The position numbers were made by a program, and so were the translations under genes. From assembly GCA_008973525.1 (NCBI GenBank), contig WACJ01000503.1, forward strand, positions 1,922,001-1,986,000: a DNA stretch of 64,000 bases, written 5' to 3'. The notes beneath the pieces are model-generated. The model was not told where the DNA came from, did no database searches, and was given only the letters and a program-made list of their open reading frames with translations. Source of the DNA: Stenopsyche tienmushanensis (taxonomy: Eukaryota > Arthropoda > Insecta > Trichoptera > Stenopsychidae). Of this stretch, positions 36,421 through 50,000 are shown piece after piece; position 1 is the first letter of the stretch, and every line of letters begins with the position of its first letter.

Positions 36421-39400
36421 CAACAAATATCATTCGTACTAAATACATAATTTTAATAAATTCACTGAAAATGGCTTGGTAGTGAAATATATTAAATCTA
36501 ACTGGACTCCAACGAACGTTCAACGCCTCATACTAAATATGAAACAAATACACTCATCATTCGGTATGAAATTTACAGGTTCGGAATTAACAATCGTAAC
36601 ATATGACTGCCTCAAATCGATGAATACGATCGCCTGAAATTACAGCTATGCCTTATTCGAATTCTGTTTAAATTCTAAACGGCGAGTTTCATAGGCGAAG
36701 GTCGGTTTCGGCGAGTTTGACAGTGCAAACTGAAATCGATTCAGAATGACATGCGATCAGCGAGCGGTCGATGACTTTCGATCTCGCAGCAGCCGAAAGA
36801 GTTTTGATCTGCACGTCCGCGAGATAACAGCCTTCAATGTCGGTACCCCCCAAAATTGGCGCGGATAAAAGCGGCGATCGGCGAGTAGGCGACTGGTCTC
36901 CCATTATGAAGTGCCTCGGAACGAGATGTATCAATCGAGATAGTCTAGCCGGAGGACTTTTTGAGCCGCCTTTGACATTGGACAAAATTGATCCTATTCA
37001 TCCTGGCAGCCTCCGTGTAGTGATTGAATGTTAATGCCGATTGAGTCATCGGAACGCTGTCGCCCACGCCGCGCGCGCAAGGAATCAAAGGCGCCGCAGA
37101 CGGTCTCGTGCGATGGGAGGCAGTTTTTTTGAATCACTTTCGCTATCTGTGTCAATGTCGGTTTTTTCTCCGATCGCGCATATCCGACCTCGCACTGTTT
37201 GCGTTCCGCGAGACCGTCGAAGACGCCAAACGTACTGCCGAGATTAATGATACTTCCGAAGGAACTTGTGAATGCAGTGCGTGGGGTCCGACGGCAAGGA
37301 GCGATATGGGTCGGAGGTGTGAGGACGTTGACGCTCGGCGCGGAGGACGAAGGCCGCGCGACGGCCTGCGGGGGAGAACACCACTTTTCCAATTGCACAG
37401 TTCGATCACCTCGACGCGTTCCTTTTCAACGGCATGCGCAAGTCTCATCGCCGTTTCGACACGAGATTCCTTCGCTCCAAATTCGACACCCTCATTTGCA
37501 TTTACGCCATCGTCTCAAAACTCCAAACGGACGCGACGCCGAGAATAATTACAGAGACAACGGTAACCGTGTCAACCGTTGAAAGTGCATCATATGGCGA
37601 TGACCATTTTGAACGCGGCCGCTTGCGCTCGGACACGTTTTGCGGTCGACGTAATTGGAAAAACTACCGGTGAAGGTTATATGCCATATAAATATAAAAA
37701 TGTCGCTGTAAACATCGAAAAACATATGGTTCGCGATCTAAAATCGAAGAGAGGAACGTCCTTATTTGTGAAAGAAAAAAACACGAAGCGAGGCGAAGAC
37801 GTCGAGTCTGTCGACGACGCCGGCCGCGAAGGTCTTTCGAGAGTCAATTCGGTTAAATCGTTTAGCTGGCGCGCCGTTGTTGATAGTCCATTTCAAATCT
37901 CGGAGGATAACGCCCGGAACGATTAACACGTTCGTCGTTGGGCGTGAATTTGAGGAGTTTCTTGCGGGGCCCGAATCAAAAATAGTCGGAGCGTAAGGGC
38001 GTAAACAGAGCGATTAGCTGGAATAACGACAATGTAACGTACTCTCAGAATGCGACTTATGGCGGATCAGCTGTTGTTTATTTTAGATCGATAAGCTTGC
38101 TCGATTTCTCTATTATTGACCAAGCTAACAAAAACAAAGGGAAGATACACTAGATGACAGCCACAGTATAAAAAGAGGAGCCCTGTTAACACACAAGGAT
38201 AGAAATGCAAATTTTGAGGCCGCTTTCGAAAGATGTATTGGAGTTGACATTTGGAAGATCTCACTACATTTACTCTAAAACCTTCATTGGGTCAAGTAGC
38301 ATATTTTTCCTGATAAGCTTAGCAATGATTTTTTATCCTTAAAATGTTTGTTAAACTCTGTAAAAATATTTTGATATCCAATTTGGAATCCTCCACTCGT
38401 CGCGGTCGTCCTCTGAAAATGAAACCTATGGGCAGGTAATAGCATATAATAATAGAAATTCTGGCATCTTCAGAAGCGACCAGATGGCATCATATGCAAT
38501 AAACATACAGAGAAGCATACTGCCATTAAATTTTAATCATAGGAACAACCATAATAAATTTTCATTTCGTATATATAAAAAAGCAACAAATAAAATAATT
38601 GAAATAAGAAAATTTCGAAAAATAGCAAGCAAACATTTTAGAAGGTATTGCGTTTCTACATGTTACCAGAAGACTAATTATCAAACGCCAGAAGGGAAAA
38701 AAACGACGACATACATGTTAAAACTTTACAAATACTACAAGTTTCTGCAAACAACAAAACTATTATATTATAGGTTATTTTATCAATGTATACTAAGCAG
38801 CATATCACCATCAAACAATTGACAGTAATCGACCTTATCATAAATACGCAATTACGGCATTCAAACAGATGTCATTAATGAGAAGGAAGTAAAATTCATC
38901 GAATACAGCTTGAAGCGATCGAGAATTAACTCTGATACTGACATTGAAACCTTTAGACAATGATATCTTAACTAACGTGCGGTTTGTAGTCAATTGAGAG
39001 ATCTTGTGAAATTCTATATCGAAGGACAAACCGGAAGAAGATGATGGAGACAGACAAAGATCCTTTACCTTTGACAATTAATACGTTTTTTAAAGTGTAT
39101 TAGTAAATAATTTAACTATGTAAAAAACTTTCGACCACATGAAAAAAACTGAAGATTTTTCTTCCATTTGCGTTAATCGCAAATCACATATTGTTAGTTA
39201 TCGTGGTCATCGTATAGCTCAAAAAAGATAAAAATCAAAAACGATATTCTTGCCAGTCAAAAGAGAATGTGTTTTAGAAAGAGATTTCAAACTGAATCAG
39301 TCAAGCAAATTGGTGCAAATAAATCAGAAAATACTCTAAAGCAGAGGGAACATGTTGCACAAGTAAGTTACGAGCGTCAAAATAAAAGAATCGTCAAATG

Positions 39401-40129
39401 CTTCAACATCTATCGATAAGAGGTTCTAAATAAAATCAAACAAATAGTAATGAAATAGAGTAGTTCTTAGACTGACAAGGAGAGTCTAGAGCGGTTATAC
39501 TATTTTAATACAAAATAAAGTTAAAAAAATACAAATCAAGATTATTTAAAAAATAACGGATCCAAGCCACAACCATAAACATTCAACGATAGCAAATATA
39601 GTTTCTGCGGTAGATTTCTTACCAAAGCATAACAGAGCAAAAAGCAAAACAAAGCGGAATAAATTTATTGAGGATCACAATTACAAGATTTCCCGACATT
39701 AAAAATTGGCCTTAAAAACATATTGGATTGATATCTACATTCTGAAAAGTACAGCATCGAACGTCGTTCATTACTATAAATTGTCGTCTGGTTCACTCAT
39801 GATAATTGTATAGTCGAGCAAAACAATCATAAGGATCATCATCATCCATGCTGTATATTGATTCGAAATATAGTTTGCAAAGATGCATCTGTTACTACCA
39901 GATGCTTCACAGGAAATAACTATGATGTTAAAATAAGAAACGCGACGTCCAATCAAAAGAAACACACCGAAGTAACTCGAACCATATACAATATATTAGC
40001 AGCTTTTTGCAAGAAATAAAAAAGAACAGACTATTACATATTCCTGATGGAAGGATACTAAAAATGGACAGAAATGCAAGAGCTTCAGTTAAAAAACAAA
40101 CGTAAACATAAGACAGAAGAAGACTTCAT
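36421..40129 (-). other. Doa intron: CpG-rich patch and AT-rich decayed repeats
   Basis: 36.7-37.9 kb is CpG-rich with overlapping open frames on both strands, none recognised. 38.0-40.1 kb is AT-rich; part may be the decayed 5' half of the LINE that follows. Confidence 0.4.
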
Positions 40130-41300
40130 GCACACAGTCTGAAAATCAACCGACGAAAACCAATTTAAAAAAATCATTAAAAATAATTCTAAATCGTTCA
40201 ATGAAACTGAATAATGGCACCAAAGCCGAGAAAATTATTATAGATGCTTCCATATCGAATCTTATCGCATCTCTCAGTCATCTTTGAGCTATTTGAAAAG
40301 CTTATATAGCTCAAGCAGATACTCGAAGACAAACATCTCATTCCGTCTTCTCGGCATGGTTTTCATCAAAAGCACTTTACTATAAAACAGATCTATTGCA
40401 TCATTGATATGTCATAGAAAAGGCACTCTCAAAAGATAATCTATTCAGCAATATTCTTGGAAGCGATCCAAACATCTAACAGAGCGGGACACGCAAGGGA
40501 TCACGCTAAACAAGAGGATACATATATACAGTGGAACCTCGATAAACCGTTCCCGCATAATACGTTTTCCCGGATGGACCGTTCATTTTTTATAGTCCCG
40601 TCAAACTATTATTATTTAAAGCTTTCCCGCATTCACCGTTTCCCGCAATTACCGTTTTTTTTTTCAGGGTCCCTTGGAAAACGTAAAATCGAGGTTTCAC
40701 TGTATCCTTAAAAACGAGCCTTCAGCCGGAGTACAACAAGGCAGTGAGCTAGACCCGACGCTCATTTTTTATGTATGCGATATTTTGCAATATATCTATA
40801 TTCTTGCAACCGGTGAGACGGTAATAGAATCTATCAACAAGCAGCAATGTGCTATTCGATGCTATACCAAGTAGACCAAAATGCGGCGAAACATGCTAAA
40901 TCACAACGCGTAAACTTCACAAACAGAAGAATTAAATCGCAAACGATAACAAGCAATGATGAGATCGTACCGCACGCCAATAACGCGAAATATATTAAAA
41001 TGACCTTGGACGCAATGCTGCGATGGAATTAACGAGTGAAGATCAAAGCAAATAATTGAATTTTCATGTTGTAGATTTTATTGTGCCCTTGAAAAACATT
41101 TAAAGCTGACTGTATTCGACAAAATTCTAATTCACCAGCAGGTACTAAAGCCTGTTTGGACATACGACATTCAGCTGTGGGGGCGCGAAAGACTCGCATT
41201 AAATCCATGTAAAATGCCTGAATTAAGTATTGCTTTGTGACGAAACCCTCACAATACCGCACAACAGACAGACTTCAACCCGACTTGAAGACGACACCAG
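40130..41300 (+). mobile_element. Jockey-like LINE fragment, reverse transcriptase (dead)
   Basis: Broken + strand frames show parts of a Jockey-type reverse transcriptase: a SLLGMVF-like segment near 40,350, AGVQQGSELDPTL near 40,727 (the PQGS-LGP motif), VNFTNRRIKS with PHANNAKYIKMTLDAMLRW at 40,910-41,030, and KPVWTYDIQLWGRE near 41,150. Stops and frameshifts break every part, and the YxDD motif is not intact. A 174-bp pogo MITE interrupts it. No endonuclease domain recognised. Confidence 0.65.
40529..40702. mobile_element. pogo/Tigger-like MITE, 174 bp, TA duplication
   Basis: Ends CAGTGGAACCTCGAT and ATCGAGGTTTCACTG are inverted repeats flanked by TA on both sides (40,527-40,528 and 40,703-40,704). 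The interior repeats CCCGCATTCACCGTTT-like motifs. This is typical of non-autonomous pogo elements. It lies inside the LINE remnant, so it inserted later. Confidence 0.85.
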
Positions 41301-42094
41301 TAGAAGATATGAAGAGGCAAACGTGGATTTCGCTCGTCTCAGTATATGAATATTGAAGCAGCAATATAGATCAATACCAATGGTAACAAGAGACGATTAC
41401 ATAAGATCAAACCATCCGACCTCGCTCGATCAGATTAACACATATTTTGCGGGAAATATCGATTTAAGTAATAAAATCGATGCGTTCACGCATGACAATC
41501 CCATTTATTTCAATACATTCGCATATTTGGGCGATATATACCATTGCTGAAATGGTTATCTAGTCGGCAAATATTGAGCATTAGAAGACACATTTGGAAC
41601 AAACCGATCGATTAAAAAGACAAATTCACAGCCATCGACGCAAACAAATGTTTCTTTCGACTATCAAAATGTTTTCGTAAATATAAATTAGAAAAAAATG
41701 CGATAAATTATTGTATAACGCGCCTTGAATGTGTCGTGCACGCTACAAATGTAAGCTTTGATAAAACTGACCCCGCATAACATGTGTTGAGCTCCTTGAA
41801 TCGACACGCGACGAGGATCACCTGCATATGAATCACTGATCATAAGTTAAATAATCACAACAATAACGATCAATACAGATTGATACAAATCAAGCAAATG
41901 GGAAAAGCTGATAAAACATCAAACATTATTTACGCGTTTATGAATCACGTCGTATAATCTCTTGCCATCAAAATATGATACATAGTCCAATCTTCAAATA
42001 AAAATAGAACAGACGAAAACACAGGCAATGTTTACTATATAACACATGGGCGCGTTCGAATCTAATATATCCTAGTTATAAAGAAGTTCAATAG
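41301..42094 (-). other. Doa intron, no gene seen
   Basis: AT-rich with scattered CpG; short open frames only. Confidence 0.45.
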
Positions 42095-42215
42095 ATGAAT
42101 TTGAGTTCGCATCATAATATTCCAGGAAAAAGAAGACGGACATTGTTATATTGCGATACGTGCGAGAAAAATCCCGGTCTCAACCCTGGAGATTGTTTTA
42201 AAAAATACCACACTT
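42095..42215 (+). mobile_element. piggyBac transposase C-terminal fragment
   Basis: Reads HNIPGKRRRTLLYCDTCEKN then PGDCFKKYHT: the Cys-rich zinc-binding tail of piggyBac-type transposases, with paired cysteines and final His. It matches the broken copy near 36,330. No catalytic part is attached here. Confidence 0.7.
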
Positions 42216-42503
42216 ACGCAATTTTAGGAATTAATTTTTGTAAAATAGTATTTAATATATCAACGAACATCATTCGTATTAAATGCATATTTCTATTTAT
42301 TTATTTTATCGCGTTTCCTTCATTTTTCATCATAAACGCACAGCAGTAGGAAATAGCCAAGTTCGAATTATATGAGCATTGATGATCGATTTATGCCGGA
42401 CAATTGCCAATACGCCATTTGATAAATCAATGCAGATTTAGTGCATATTATACATCCGAAAGTAACGGATATCAATTTGGGAGAGTGCTCAATGCACCTG
42501 GAG

Positions 42504-43506
42504 TAGGGAATCCAATCCCGAGCCAAAATTTCGATCCCGGGATTTCATTAGACAATCCCGGGACCAGTCCCGGGATTGGGATTTTCAATATTTTAGGAAA
42601 TTACCTTGATGAATTTTATCAAAAATTACTAATAAGTCCATTTGTTCAATATAAAAAATCACTTGAAGGTCAAAGAATTTTATTTATTTAAGAAAAGATA
42701 AAAATACAATTCAAAAATAGATAAATAGAACACTAAAAAATTCAAATATTATTTTGAAAATATGCCCGAAGTAACATTAACATTAAACATTAGTGTTTCG
42801 TCAATTAGTCTGGATCTGATTTTGGAAGTCAGACAACTTGCTGCTGAAAATGCACGCTCAGCTTCCACACTCGTTAGAGGTATCGTCATCAGATATTTAA
42901 ATTCTAGTTCGAATTGATGACCATATGAGCCCCCATTTTCAAATAATACCATCAATGTGACTGATAAAATTCCTTTCTGCTGAGACACAGACTAAAAGTC
43001 GCAAAATTCCCGATTTTCCGACAAATTATTTATTTCCGTCGCTACAGATGAATATTTATATACTATAATACTTTAATGTGATTCGTAATTATATTACGGA
43101 AGTATATAAAAAATTTGAACCCCGTATCTATTATATTTCATATCGATATTATCATTATTAGAGTCGAGGTGTAGTAAATACATCACCGGTAGGGAAAGTT
43201 TAATATAACAATTTGAAAAACATACATGTACGCTATATATGTATACATAAATTAGAGAGTCACTGCTCCTATGCGTCGCCTAAGTTCGCCAATTAGTAAT
43301 TACGTCACTGTTTCCAAGCGTCCAGATTTCGTCAGGAATGTCTCGATTTAGTAGCCTTTATCGTGTTGGTGAGGTGTACGATTTCTGTTAGATAAAAATT
43401 TCAATCCCGGGATTTTCGGGATTACGTTTTCTAATCCCGGGATTCTTAAGTACCTAAAACTGTCCGGGATCCCGGGATCCGGGATCCCGGGATTGGATTC
43501 CCTAAC
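42504..43506 (-). mobile_element. hAT copy D with both ends and 8-bp target duplication
   Basis: 1003 bp from TAGGGAATCCAATCCCG to CGGGATTGGATTCCCTA, flanked by perfect ACCTGGAG repeats (42,496-42,503 and 43,507-43,514). An 8-bp duplication is diagnostic for hAT. On the - strand it keeps only the dimerisation end, TIPLTSVEAERAFSAASC, so it is non-autonomous. Subterminal CCCGGGAT repeats occur at both ends. This is the best-preserved copy of the family and defines its ends. Confidence 0.92.
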
Positions 43507-43514
43507 CTGGAGAG

Positions 43515-46500
43515 CTTCGCGTGAACTGTCCTGCATTAGAGGCCGCTGGATCGATGATGGACATACGAAGATCATCCAAACGATCGGCGATGTGATCACG
43601 GCCGGAGCACGACAACTTGGCGCGTGCGTGCGTCTCCAAAATAAGACATTCCCTTGAGCGTCGTCGAGCTATTGTTTGATCAAAATGCATCCATCATGTC
43701 TGAATATGTACACAGAATGGATTCGGCATTCGATGAAAATTAATTTATTCAAATTGTATGTACTGAAGATAAACAAGCGAGCAGTTCCAGTTCTCACCGT
43801 ATGTATCGAACGGAATGATACAATTGAAAAAAAATGTCGTATATATACAAACAACTTTATGTAAATCGTAATTGCTTAGATGTGGCCTTATCATCAAGGT
43901 TGAATCGAAGAAAAGCGAAATGATTTCCCTGTATGGAAACCATCGAATGATTCAATTTGTATAGCCTGAAAATGTTAGCTTGTGGGCTCATTTCGGATCA
44001 AGGTCAATTCATTTCAAATTCAATTTTTATCTTTATTTGCTTAGCTTTAAATTCAGCCGTAATTGGAAATTGCGAATGCGAATCGGAACGTGGATATTCA
44101 CTCTCACGTGTTACAGTCTGAATATCACCCGCGTTGCATCCAATTTACACGTATTGTCTTCTTAAAAATATTAACTCGCACATCGTTTCCAAATCAACTA
44201 TAAACATAATAAGTAGCAATGCATCCGGATGATGACTCATATCTTCAGGACACTTCTCAAAAAATATGAATCATAGTCTTATTTAAAAATCATATTAAAT
44301 AGTAAGTGAATAATTGAAAAATATACAATAGATAAGATAAAAACGCATCCACAAATGGCATGAATCATTTTGTCTTTGTCTTCTAAAATCCATTCTATGA
44401 TATTTAAATACATTGATATCTTCGGATTAAAAAACGAATTCGATCATCGATCAGAATAAGCACGCATTTCAGAGCATCGACATTGTGTCTGTCGAAATCG
44501 TTTCGATATGGCCATTTCTGTAAAAATCGCCTGGATCAAAATACGACTTGATCTTTCAAGATCGACCATTAAGAACGACGCGATGAAAAAAATCGGTAAA
44601 TTTGCGAAAAATAGCCCACGCATCATTGTAAATCACAAGAGCCGGGGGCAACCAACGCGAATGAGCTGACATATATCTTCGTATCGAATGACAGCGAGTA
44701 CAAGTTCGCATGTGACGAATGCCGTAGGAACGGAATTTAATTCGCGCGGATAAATCATGCAGCCGAATTGACGTTTGAAGTTGCGCGCCAAATTTATGAC
44801 TATGAAAATGTTATAAATAGAAGCCGCAGGAAAAAATTGGCCGACCAACGAGACGACGGACATTCTTTGGATTCGTGCGAAGCTCGAATTGTTGACGCGC
44901 AAATGTCGCGAATCGTAAGGACGACGCGGCATATGAAAATCGGCGCGGATTTCAATAGCCTCGTACTAATGAAGACCACAATGCTAATTGAGCATCGATC
45001 CTGAAGATTTAATGCCTCGACGCTGTTGAAGCAGAATTTAACATCTATCAAGACAACCTTGTTGTTAATTTGTCGCTGCGTCCAAATATGGAGAGAAGCT
45101 CGACAATGAAAAGTGAACTTGATCATTTGTATGCATCTTCAAGATGAACGTGGAAAGTAATCAACGACAAGTTTTCTCATACAAATTCATTTCATACGGA
45201 GATGAATCGATCTCAATTAGCGTGATGCAAAATTTGACGTATTTTTATAAAGCAGCCTTTTTCTTCAAACTCTTCCAACTGTCCTTTTGTACATGTATAA
45301 TTCCATTACGCTAATCAATGTATAAAACGCGATCATGTTGACCACAAATTAAATATCATGACATTAATTTTTGTTGCTAAAATTTCTCGTTAATTTGTAT
45401 CATTGTATGTTTAATACTGATAATAGTATATTTTAATAGGAAAATGATAAAGAAAAATATTTTTATTATGATCCAAAACCACAAAATATTTAGTATATAT
45501 TAATAAATATGGAGATAAAAAGAAACCATCCGAGTTGATGTTGTGTCCAATTTTTGACATTTTCTACTAGCATTTTTTTTTACATGTGTTAAATCACGCA
45601 ATTATTATTATAAATTTTGCCTTGCATACATTATTTTGTGAACGTTCGATCCGAGTGTGCTCCAGGAAATTATAATCGGTCCTGTCTTATAGACAGCCGA
45701 CCTTCCGACAATATAAACCACAACAACAACTACAACCTTCGTCATAGACGTGGCTTTGCTAATATCATACGACGACCCCGCAATAGCCTCTCAATTACTT
45801 CTGCATGATCTCAACAGCTTGCAAACATGACTCAAAAAAAAAAGTGGCATATAGAGACAAACGAAAGTAAATCAATATGTCACCTTGACCGATCAACGGA
45901 AGAGATAACTGCCTTCCTATTTCTATCGACGATTTCACACCGCGACAAGTTAATAAAGTCCATAACCATGGACATTTTAGATACATACTTAACATCTTAC
46001 AGACCGCAAAAACAAAGTAAAACTTCCACGATTTAAAAAACTTAATTAGTCCACGTATTGTTTATTATATTCACAATATTACGAAATTAACCTTGATGGC
46101 ATTCCAAAGGATCACCAGGAACTGAGATAAATTTTTGGACGAAAAAGTTTCTTTGTCATAAAAAATGTCATTAAAATGTGATGCAGATGTATCCTTATAC
46201 GTGTCCAAAACAAATTTGTAAAAAGATAAAAAAGCAACCCAAAAACAAGTACTATTTGCTAACAGTTCGTAAGGATGACGAAATTGTATTGTGTTGTTAT
46301 TTATATGAATTTTTAATAAACCTTTTTTATGCGATTTTTAGAACATTCTATCACATTGATTTGAAGTTATGCGGTTTATAAAAATAATGGAACTTATCCC
46401 TCAGTTTTAAAAGCGAAATTAAATTTAAAACTAACCATAACATCTATCTGATAATAGATCTTTTTAGAATTTCTAAATTATTGTAGATAATAGGACAAAT

Positions 46501-47035
46501 AGAAAAAAATGCTTGAGATTTTCGCGCTTGTGAAACTTGAAACTTCTTAGCTTCTGGGAAAAATTTATTTTTTAATTCCTTATTTTCTATGCACTTTTAC
46601 AAATTTCACTTTAAATGTTTTAAAAAAAAAGCTATAAGAAATTGAACGTGCACCCCGAAATTCTAGTTGAAGAACTGATCAAACATATCCGTAAAAGACC
46701 ACGACCTCGAAGAAAGATTTAAACCTCGAACGAAGAGAAGGGCTTCAAGAATGAAGATTTACACAAACCAAAAACATGGAAGTTATACAACCGATTAATT
46801 TCCCGCTTAAATATTGTCAAGAGATCGTATGCAGATTAAAATTAACTTCATTCGGTTTGCCAAGAGTTAAATTCATAAATAAAAAGACGAAGAGTCCCTT
46901 TTTAACCATTTAACATACTAAAAAATAAGCAGTGTCTTTGTAAAAGACAGACCAGAATCGATTAACTAAAAAAATTAAATTGGGTCTTCATTAGACAATC
47001 ACCAAATTGGGTCAAACCATTCGATGAGTACAATC
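43515..47035 (-). other. Doa intron, no gene supported
   Basis: CpG-rich until about 45.2 kb, then AT-rich. Open frames at 45,617-46,036 have no recognised domain. Confidence 0.45.
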
Positions 47036-47320
47036 GCGTATTTGCGATCAAATTCCAATGATTCAGAAAGAGCATTCTTGCACATTGAGTTCGAAGTGAG
47101 ACAGAGTGTCTTGCGTACATCGTATGTTTGTATAGATCGATAACCCAAATGAATCGATTTCAAGTGTATTGTTAATGTTTACGTAAATATTGTGTGCTAT
47201 CAACAGTGTTTATTTATTGATACACAAGATTCGTACACGCTGCGCAGTCCTGAGAGATAAGTGGTTTTGTACAAATACAGCAACTGCGTTTAAATCGTTT
47301 TAAAATTAACTCACTACTCA
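47036..47320. repeat. Repeat shared with 5.7 kb, with a piggyBac-like end
   Basis: 47,036-47,107 matches 5681-5750. At 47,287-47,320, on the - strand, GCTTAATCCTTTGAGTAGTG matches the terminus at 5785. Reads as a decayed non-autonomous piggyBac relative. Confidence 0.45.
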
Positions 47321-49707
47321 AAGGATTAAGCAATTTCAAAATCTTTCCCAATAATAAACTTATGAATAGGTATGAGATCGTTATAACAAGTCAAAACTTT
47401 TGCATCATTCCAGTGCGTCATTCGACAGTCGGCCGCGATTTATTACATTAAACGGATAAATCTTCTCAGGCGTGCTGCAAAAGCTGTCGAAGTCGAAGGA
47501 ATGCAAGCCAGCAGAGAACAGCATAAAATATGTAATAAGCGGTGTGGTAAACCACCCTGAACGCGTTTTGCAAATGGACAGAGCGTAGGCAAAACTTGAA
47601 CGACAAATATCGCTACCGACGTTTTATCACAGCCCACTGGATGGGCAAAAAGGATATTCAGTCATGCCTACTTATGTAACAATGCGAAAATGAACAAATC
47701 ACCGTTGCACGTCGACAATCCAAAGACAAAGCATTCGAAGAACTGCAATTTGGAAGGGGCGTGCAGCGGAATGCAGCCCACGGCGGCTGCGATCGCGTTT
47801 TCAGCGAGCGTGCAAAAAACACTTTAAATAAAGACTTTCAGGAAAACGAATCGCGCCCATAAAAAGGTTGTAGAGGCTCGTTATTGAGTGTCCCTGTAGA
47901 ATGATTCAATGTCGATTGTGGCGATCCATATCTCGTCGGGCTGGCTATTTATGGCTAATGGTCTCAAACGGGTTGCGACACCCACTGGACTCATACTCGC
48001 TACTCCAAGGTCGAAGAAAAGAGATATTTTGAATAGCGACGAGGCTTAATTGCGCAATCGCCAACGAATACTAATTTACTAAAAATATCTTCCTACATCT
48101 TGCACGTGAAAGTTATGACCTAAACGAGAATGCACACTGACAACACAACTAATTTACGACTCTTTAAAAGCACGCCTTTATCAAACGTCTCTCGAGAGAA
48201 AATCCCTTTACCAAATATTTACTACAATGTTTGAGGATTGTTCACTATTTAACTTGAATTGTATTCTAACACTTTCCAGAGCGGTCTATGTGTGATAACT
48301 TTCCAAGAAAAAATAATATTCGTGTTACACGATAAGACAATAAAATAAATACAGATAACCGATTGACAGCATTTCGCCTATTGATTGTTATGACCATTAT
48401 CACTACAAACTATGAAACGTTATGAGGTGAAGGCCTTTTATGATAAAAATAAATTAAATTATAAATATAAAGTGTTCGCCTAAATATTTAATTTTGAACG
48501 CTATGTGTACTTTATGCATAGTTAATGTGTTGCCATATCAACGTATGTATTCAAAAGTCTTATATTAATTTATTTAATGTACATATTTCATCAAATGACA
48601 TATAACCAATTTACTATGCTAATGTGTGAAGATATATGATTCATATTGGTGGTAGATAATAAACATTTAAAAGTCATCAACTCAAAAATATTTCAATGCT
48701 CTTAAATGTTTCATCATCTAAAATAACACCGTAAGAGCAATTCAGATCTAAAATTACAAACTAATAAAATCCAATCATAATAATTATCATGAAAATGTCT
48801 GCTCATGTAGTAATTAAATTATTGTCATACAAAATTATCTATGTAAATTAAAATCGTTCAAGGACAACGTAAAAAAATATGTTTTACTGAGATGTTTTGT
48901 GACCATTGTATGAGTATATGCAAAAAAGAGTTTATATAATGGTAATTGGCCGTTTTGTTATTTTATTATGGATTAAGGTCGGGAAAGATAAATTAAAACA
49001 CCAAAGTTACAAAATAATGATCTTTATTATTCGAAAGATCGAGAGTCCTGCAGTAAACATGAAAGGATAAAAAAAAATCATCATCCTGAATGGGCACATA
49101 GTTGCGTTTGAAAATTTGGCAGCGTTATCATTTCATTAAATATTGACACACACTTTTGATATTATATTCCCGATGAGTAATAATAGCCTCGTGGAAATCC
49201 TATATCGCAGCTCGACATCCATGGAATAGTTAAATTTGTCAACAGTGACAAAAATATTCATATTTAATTGCATCAGAAAATACAATTTTAATAATCAAAG
49301 TGGTTCGGCATTGTGGACTTTTCATAAAAAGATACATCAATATCCATTTAATGGAAATAAAACAATTTTTTTTCAATTACCTGCTCGTTCATCAATACAA
49401 AAGTTAATTTTTCACAATCTTCCTTGCAGACTGCTGCGCTATATATTTTCGGTTTAATATTCTGAATGCACAATAAATTAACCGTGAAATCTCTTCTTTT
49501 CAATGTAACTATTAGTGACAATTCATAAAAAATGATTCAATGTGGCAATTAATAAAATTATAGATGATACTCAATTTATTATTTATGAATACTAAAATGA
49601 ACTATGATAATTTTCTGCATATCCCCGTGGTAATTGATTTTAAGAAATCATAGCGTAATAAATAATATAAATTATTTATTAAGCATCAAAAGAAACAAAG
49701 AAAATAA
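47321..49707 (-). other. AT-rich Doa intron, no gene seen
   Basis: Short open frames only (for example 47,443-47,637 and 49,236-49,457), no motifs. Confidence 0.45.
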
Positions 49708-50000
49708 TCTAATATATAAAAATTAATCTCTCCTTGTTTGTATGTAATGGACTGTCATACCGTTCATCAGATTGCAATAAAACTTCGTCTACTTATTGCT
49801 AACAATTACTCAAGTAACACAGGCATAGTCAAATATACAAAAATAAAATTTTGTTTGTTCGTATTTTATGCGCTACCATACCGTTAATTCGATTGCGATG
49901 AAACTTTGCCAACTTATTGTGTGCACTTTTTCAAATAATATAGGTATAGTAAAATTAACTTATAGTAGATCTTATATATAAAAATCATTTATACTTTTCC
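49708..50000 (+). repeat. Helitron-like 5' end, partly duplicated
   Basis: TCTAATATATAAAAATTAAT followed by text like CATACCGTTCATCAGATTGC and AATAAAACTTCGTC resembles the usual start of insect Helitrons. A related unit (ACCGTTAATTCGATTGCGAT) repeats about 130 bases on. No Rep/helicase frame or 3' hairpin identified. Confidence 0.35.

Noticed and set aside
36837..37926. Overlapping open frames on both strands at 36.8-37.9 kb as genes
   Set aside because: No recognised domain, no start-donor or acceptor-stop logic; explained by moderate GC and CpG richness.
45617..46036. Two short + strand frames as exons
   Set aside because: Basic, low-complexity peptides with no motif; splice signals not convincing.
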